The notes beneath the pieces are model-generated. The model had not been told where the DNA came from and did not search any database. It saw only the letters and a list, made by a program, of their open reading frames with translations. A stretch of DNA of 64,000 nt from Apricaphanius iberus (taxonomy: Eukaryota > Chordata > Actinopteri > Cyprinodontiformes > Aphaniidae), in contig JAPXFQ010001948.1 of NCBI GenBank assembly GCA_028564705.1, positions 620,001 through 684,000 on the forward strand, in the 5' to 3' direction. Positions 60,801-64,000 of the stretch are shown one piece after another. Position 1 is the first letter of the stretch. Each line of letters starts with the position of its first letter. The position numbers and the translations under genes were made by a program.

Positions 60801-62826
60801 TCCAGGTTCTGAGACAGCAAAGCCGGCCCCAAAGCATCACACTACCATCACAGTGTTTGGCTTATGCAGTGATGTTTTGTGAAAACAAACAAAAAAAAAA
60901 AATCATGCAGGATTATTGATGCCACAAAATGTACAGCTTCTAAAAGTTCCATTCCTGTCTCCTTAGTCCAGGGAATATTTCCCCAAAAGCTCTGGAGATC
61001 ATTAATATGTTTTTCTGATGTATAGATGCTATCTCTATCTTTCTCATTGTTTTAGGCAAGTATAGGATTCCTTTAGATGTTGTGGGTTCTACTGTCACCT
61101 CCTGGACGAGTCATTCATTCGCTTGGATAAAGTTTTATGATAAGAGTTGCATCAATGTACTTTGACAACTCTCATTGTGGTTTTTCTGCTGTCCCAATAA
61201 CATTGTTTCTCAGGTTTGGGTGAATTTATTCAGCTCTGATTCGGCATTTCGAGATATTTTAGCCTACCTCCTGTTGTCCTGTCAGGTTCTGTTAAAGTCA
61301 TATTGTGACTCTTTAAACGTGGCAGTTATCAAGCATGATACGTATCTACTGAAATTCAACTGAAAAAAAATGTGTTTAATCCATCAGTAAGTATCTCAGC
61401 CAAAATTACTTTCTTATAAGAGCTGCGTGTCTTTGCCTCAACAACAGAGGACGCATAACTCCCCATTTGAACACGTTCAAAATGTGAATCATAATTCAGG
61501 AAGTGCTGATCAAACAAAATGAAATCACAACCTTATTGATACAACATCGTCTATCAGCTCTACCGAAAAAGGAAATACCATTGTTTAAAAGTGATCCAAC
61601 GAAATACCAAGCATTTATGTTTTGTGTTTGAGAATGGAGTAGAAAGAAACTTAGAGAGTTATAGTCATCGGCTTTATTATCTTGAAGAGTTCACTTCTGC
61701 TCATCCAAAAGGGCTGGTTCGAAGTTGTCAGCATCTTAATCCTGAACGACGAAACATCAAAGCAAAAACAATATTGTTCATGATGTTCAACCATCAGCTA
61801 TTAACAAAGGGGCGAACAACCAAAGATCACAGCCAAATTCTAAATTAAAGGACACTAGTTTTACTACAGCTGTCGCTCCTTTAGAAAGTAGGCCACAGAT
61901 TAAGGAGGGCTGACCGAGCTGGAGAACACAGAGAATGTGTCTTTGTTTTGGGAGTGAACATGCACTGATATCATGTGGACAGTCAGAATAAAAGGCCCAT
62001 AAAGAGAAGATTGGCTTCTTAAATGAGAATGGTGTCTGTTTCAGTTGCTTGTCTATGGGACACATCAGCAAAAATTGCAACTCTAGAAAATGTGGGCTAA
62101 AAACATCCAACTGTTTTACACATCCATCCGAAGGAAAAAAGCAATAACAATTCTGACCTTGTAGGTGAGGAGCTGAAAGTTACTGTCGATAACACCATTG
62201 TGTCCAGTGGCTGAACAGGGGCTGGTGATCTGGATTGCAAACTCCCAATTGTCCCAGTGCAAGTTAAGGCAAAGAAAGGCAACAAGATAATGAAAACCTC
62301 TGCTTTTTTGGACCAAGGAGGTACAGCGTTTTTTTTACTGAGACCCTCATGCAAAAGCTTGCCCTTAAGGGAAGAAAATCTCACATACTTTTAAGAACCA
62401 CGGGCCAGGAGAAAGTGGTAAGTACCCATATGGTGGTTGGTTTAGAAATGGCTAGGCTTGAAGGAGAGGATTTATGCGAGTTACCAAAAACATATATACA
62501 ACAACACCTGACATTGCACAGAGGAAATATACCTGGAGAACAGAACCTAAAATCTTGGCCTCATCTGAATCAAGTTCACTTGCCTGAAGTGGACGCTGAT
62601 GTTGACTTATTGATTGGAACGAATGTTCCAAAGGCTTTCCAAATCGACTGTATTGGTTTAAAACAGAATTATAAACTAAGATTTAGACTGTATCAGCATA
62701 TCGGATATTGTTAAAAAGGGTGATATATCAACCATCCCTACTGAAGACCATAACTTACTGTAGTCTGGACCCTGAAGTCAGACAGTGAAGCCATTAGTTT
62801 GTCCAGCTCCATGGTGGCTGAGGTTG
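48803..62826 (-). CDS. tgfb1i1: TGF-beta-1-induced transcript 1 (Hic-5), 5' partial
   Basis: Exons in order: 62759-62826, 60036-60242, 59779-59952, 59605-59686, 52938-53086, 48803-49069. Junction phases agree. Hic-5 is a paxillin-family adaptor of focal adhesions that also enters the nucleus as a coactivator. Seen: an LD motif ([16 protein letters not shown]), a Pro/Gln-rich stretch, a second LD motif ([17 protein letters not shown]), then four LIM domains with regular Cys/His pairs ([48 protein letters not shown]) and the C-terminus [24 protein letters not shown] and the final LFG fit Hic-5, not paxillin or leupaxin. The N-terminal LD1/LD2 exons lie outside, except possibly 63907-63927. Introns of 3.9 and 6.5 kb hold repeats. 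Confidence 0.94.
49450..49700 (-). pseudogene. LINE-type ORF relic
   Basis: The minus-strand frame holds [20 protein letters not shown] and [18 protein letters not shown], resembling the tail of an RTE-like fish LINE polyprotein. It is short, lacks a reverse transcriptase, and is not part of tgfb1i1. Confidence 0.45.
52187..52684. mobile_element. MITE with AGGCC-TGTCCACA inverted ends
   Basis: The left end is AGGCCATGTCCACAACTAAA and the right end inverts to AGGCCCTGTCCACACATAGA. Second-order inverted matches follow (CCACACGTAACCGG on the left; inverse of CCGGTTACGTGTGG on the right). About 500 bp, non-coding, fish hAT-type foldback. A target duplication was not clear. Confidence 0.75.
53087..55080 (-). 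other. tgfb1i1 intron, left of the nested L2
   Basis: No gene seen. A + strand piece at 53654-53866 ([28 protein letters not shown]) is a LINE relic of the same type of RT tail as the L2 nearby. A SINE-like fragment lies at 54240-54520. Confidence 0.5.
54240..54520 (+). repeat. SINE-like dispersed repeat, diverged copy
   Basis: GGGTTCTCTCCGGGTACTTC, then TTAAATTGCCCCTGGGC and GGTATAGAAAATGGACTGAT match the body and 3' end of the same family seen at 600-757 and 63148-63645. Confidence 0.5.
55993..56964 (+). pseudogene. L2 endonuclease fragment
   Basis: An open piece of 323 residues with the central and C-terminal part of an apurinic-type endonuclease ([15 protein letters not shown] with catalytic Asp and Asn, TLDLVL, SDHFL). 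Its N-terminal part lies upstream in another frame. A stop codon separates it from the reverse transcriptase. Confidence 0.85.
57121..58344 (+). pseudogene. L2 reverse transcriptase fragment
   Basis: A 407-residue open piece with the RT fingers and palm: [57 protein letters not shown] and YADDTQLYL with both catalytic Asp. The C-terminal tail continues in the same frame after a premature TAA. Confidence 0.88.
60600..61230 (-). pseudogene. Tc1-type transposase relic
   Basis: The + strand shows TTGGCATCCAGACTTTGACT, GGCCCCAAAGCATCACACTA and TCATTGTGGTTTTTCTG in the order of the antisense of a fish Tc1-like element. Large parts are deleted and no frame is open. A piece of a similar element is near 8505-8600. 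Confidence 0.6.
61590..62712 (+). pseudogene. BEL/Pao LTR-retrotransposon relic
   Basis: Broken + strand frames show, in order, a gag-like segment, a zinc-knuckle-like Cys-rich stretch near 62040-62115, and an aspartic-protease-like segment ([10 protein letters not shown] near 62305), followed by [20 protein letters not shown] near 62580. Stops and shifts separate them; no LTR, reverse transcriptase or integrase was found. It is a dead partial copy in the tgfb1i1 intron. Confidence 0.7.
62759..62826 (-). CDS. tgfb1i1: tgfb1i1 LD-motif exon with a consensus start codon
   Basis: The exon enters in phase 1 and encodes [17 protein letters not shown]. The ATG at 62810-62812 sits in a perfect GCCACCATGG context. 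Internal Met codons in such a context can serve as starts of shorter isoforms, which would still keep this LD motif, the next LD motif and all four LIM domains. The full-length protein is expected to begin upstream. Confidence 0.9.
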
Positions 62827-63147
62827 CTGAAGGTTTAGAACAGCTGGAATACAAAAGAAGAATCATCATCAAAGTTGAATCGGATCTGAAAACCAGAACG
62901 CTTATTGATCTTCGCGATGTAATCTAGACACTGCTGCGCTTGTGTGTAAGATATAGCATATAATAAATGGAATCTCTGTACATATCGTACAATTTATGTG
63001 TTCCATGCAAGTTTTTGGGTGAAATTTAAACATCAAATAGCAGTCAGAGTTGATAACTATATTTGCTAGTGTGCAACTGATGCAGCAGAAGAAACTGACA
63101 GCAGGACTGGGATCCAAAATTAACATTTTGTACTCTAGCATAAAGCG

Positions 63148-63645
63148 GCACATTAGCCAAGTTGGTAGCAATGTTGCCTTACAGCAATAAGGCCCTGGGT
63201 ACGTTCTATATCCTTCAGCATGGACTTTGCATGTTCTCTCTGCTTGAAATCTCTCCAGGTACAACTGCTTCTTCATAAAATTAGTCTCTCTAAATTACCC
63301 TTAGGAGTGCCTGGTCCTCTATCCTGTGTGTCTCTATTGCCTCGTTTCCACTCAGCAGTACGGTGCAGTTTGGTAGCTATTTTGGTCTCCTTCCATTGTA
63401 AAAGCGGCCCATGCAACCGAGCTGTACCACAACCATTCCTGGGCCTCCTTCAGTTGCAGGTCCAAAGAACAAAGGAACCGTTGGGTTGGAACCTCTGCAG
63501 AGGGTGCTGTAGGCTAACTGGGACTTTAGGAGGCAGTAAAGAAGCTGAAGTTGCACCGTGACGGACTGGAAACCTGTCCAGGGTGCGCCCCACCTCTTAA
63601 CCAATGACCACAGGTTAAGTGGATATAAATGATACCTGCATGGAT
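63148..63645 (+). repeat. SINE-like repeat with a nested insertion
   Basis: Left part: CACATTAGCCAAGTTGGTAG, CAGCAATAAGGCCCTGGGTA and TCTCTAAATTACCCTTAGG. Right part: GTGACGGACTGGAAACCTGT and CCAGGGTGCGCCCCACCTCT. Between them (about 63338-63545) is foreign sequence with GCCTCGTTTCCACTCAGCAG, the usual terminus of another fish MITE. Confidence 0.55.
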
Positions 63646-64000
63646 GGATTTGTTACACATCTTTACAGAAAGTGCTTTTAACTGTGGATGGAGGTTTGCA
63701 GTGTAGATGATAATGCCGTTTAAAAGAACAGCAATTGAAGTGATCAGAATTTGGCAAGACTCTCCTAATTGCACCCCCTGCATGCGCTTTTTTTGCATCT
63801 GTAATTAGGCTGCAGCAATCTGTCACCACCAGTCTGTGTACAGTGCTTGTCAAAGATACGCTCCTTGTCTCAGTAATAACAAGTTATAACAAGCATAACA
63901 AGTTACCTTGACATAAGATGTCCAGGTCTAAGATGAGGCTCAGACGCTCTCATGGAAATCTTTTTATTTTTATTTAATTACCTGTGCTCTGTTCATAAAG
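63646..64000. other. Right edge: tgfb1i1 upstream intron
   Basis: Apart from the doubtful micro-exon at 63907-63927 nothing is recognised here. Confidence 0.5.
63907..63927 (-). CDS. Possible upstream micro-exon of tgfb1i1
   Basis: A minus-strand acceptor (ctcatcttag), 21 open nt (LDILCQ) and donor (G|gtaact) join in phase 1 to the LD exon. The residues do not match the family as I remember it, so this may be chance. Confidence 0.25.

Noticed and set aside
48803..62826. Identity as paxillin or leupaxin
   Set aside because: The [13 protein letters not shown] motif and the LFG ending fit Hic-5; leupaxin and paxillin end differently.

Overview
The window is vertebrate nuclear DNA, almost certainly from a teleost fish. 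Genes are split into short exons with GT-AG introns, and between them lie fish-type repeats: several Tc1/mariner lineages, an L2-clade LINE, L1 and BEL/Pao relics, hAT-like MITEs and tRNA-like SINE copies. I see no operons, CRISPR arrays, rRNA or convincing tRNA genes. Long open frames are rare because the exons are short, so the gene models were built by joining splice sites in frame.

Three protein genes lie on the minus strand, in transcription order from right to left. (1) tgfb1i1 (Hic-5), about 62.8 kb down to 48.8 kb: an LD-motif exon, an LD4 exon and four LIM domains. Its 5' exons lie beyond the right edge. (2) patl2 (PAT1 homolog 2), 45.7 to 35.8 kb: 18 exons and 706 codons, complete. 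(3) A very large, finely divided gene from 31.4 kb to at least 4.5 kb for a secreted glycine-rich modular matrix protein of about 1,100 residues. It has about 50 exons, nearly all short and all phase 1-1, and most carry Gly-Tyr-Gly units. It looks most like fish calymmin (cmn), a notochord-sheath matrix protein, and lacks the marks of elastin.

Layout: 1-4.5 kb, repeats plus a possible further exon of gene 3; 4.5-31.4 kb, gene 3, whose introns hold an apparently intact Tc1-like transposon (12.3-13.9 kb) and many relics; 31.5-35.8 kb, intergenic; 35.8-45.7 kb, patl2, with MITEs and a GC-rich repeat in its introns; 45.7-48.8 kb, intergenic, with a Tc1 relic just downstream of tgfb1i1; 48.8-64 kb, tgfb1i1, with an L2 element nested in a hAT-like MITE, a BEL/Pao relic and SINE-like copies.

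The genes do not form a pathway: one product is a matrix protein, one binds RNA/mRNP in the cytoplasm, one is a focal-adhesion and nuclear adaptor. The points most worth checking are the symmetric micro-exon architecture and uncertain 3' end of the calymmin-like gene, the intact DD38E Tc1-like transposon, and two abutting perfect palindromes with the same GT centre near 21.5 kb. I did not find a convincing new biological system.
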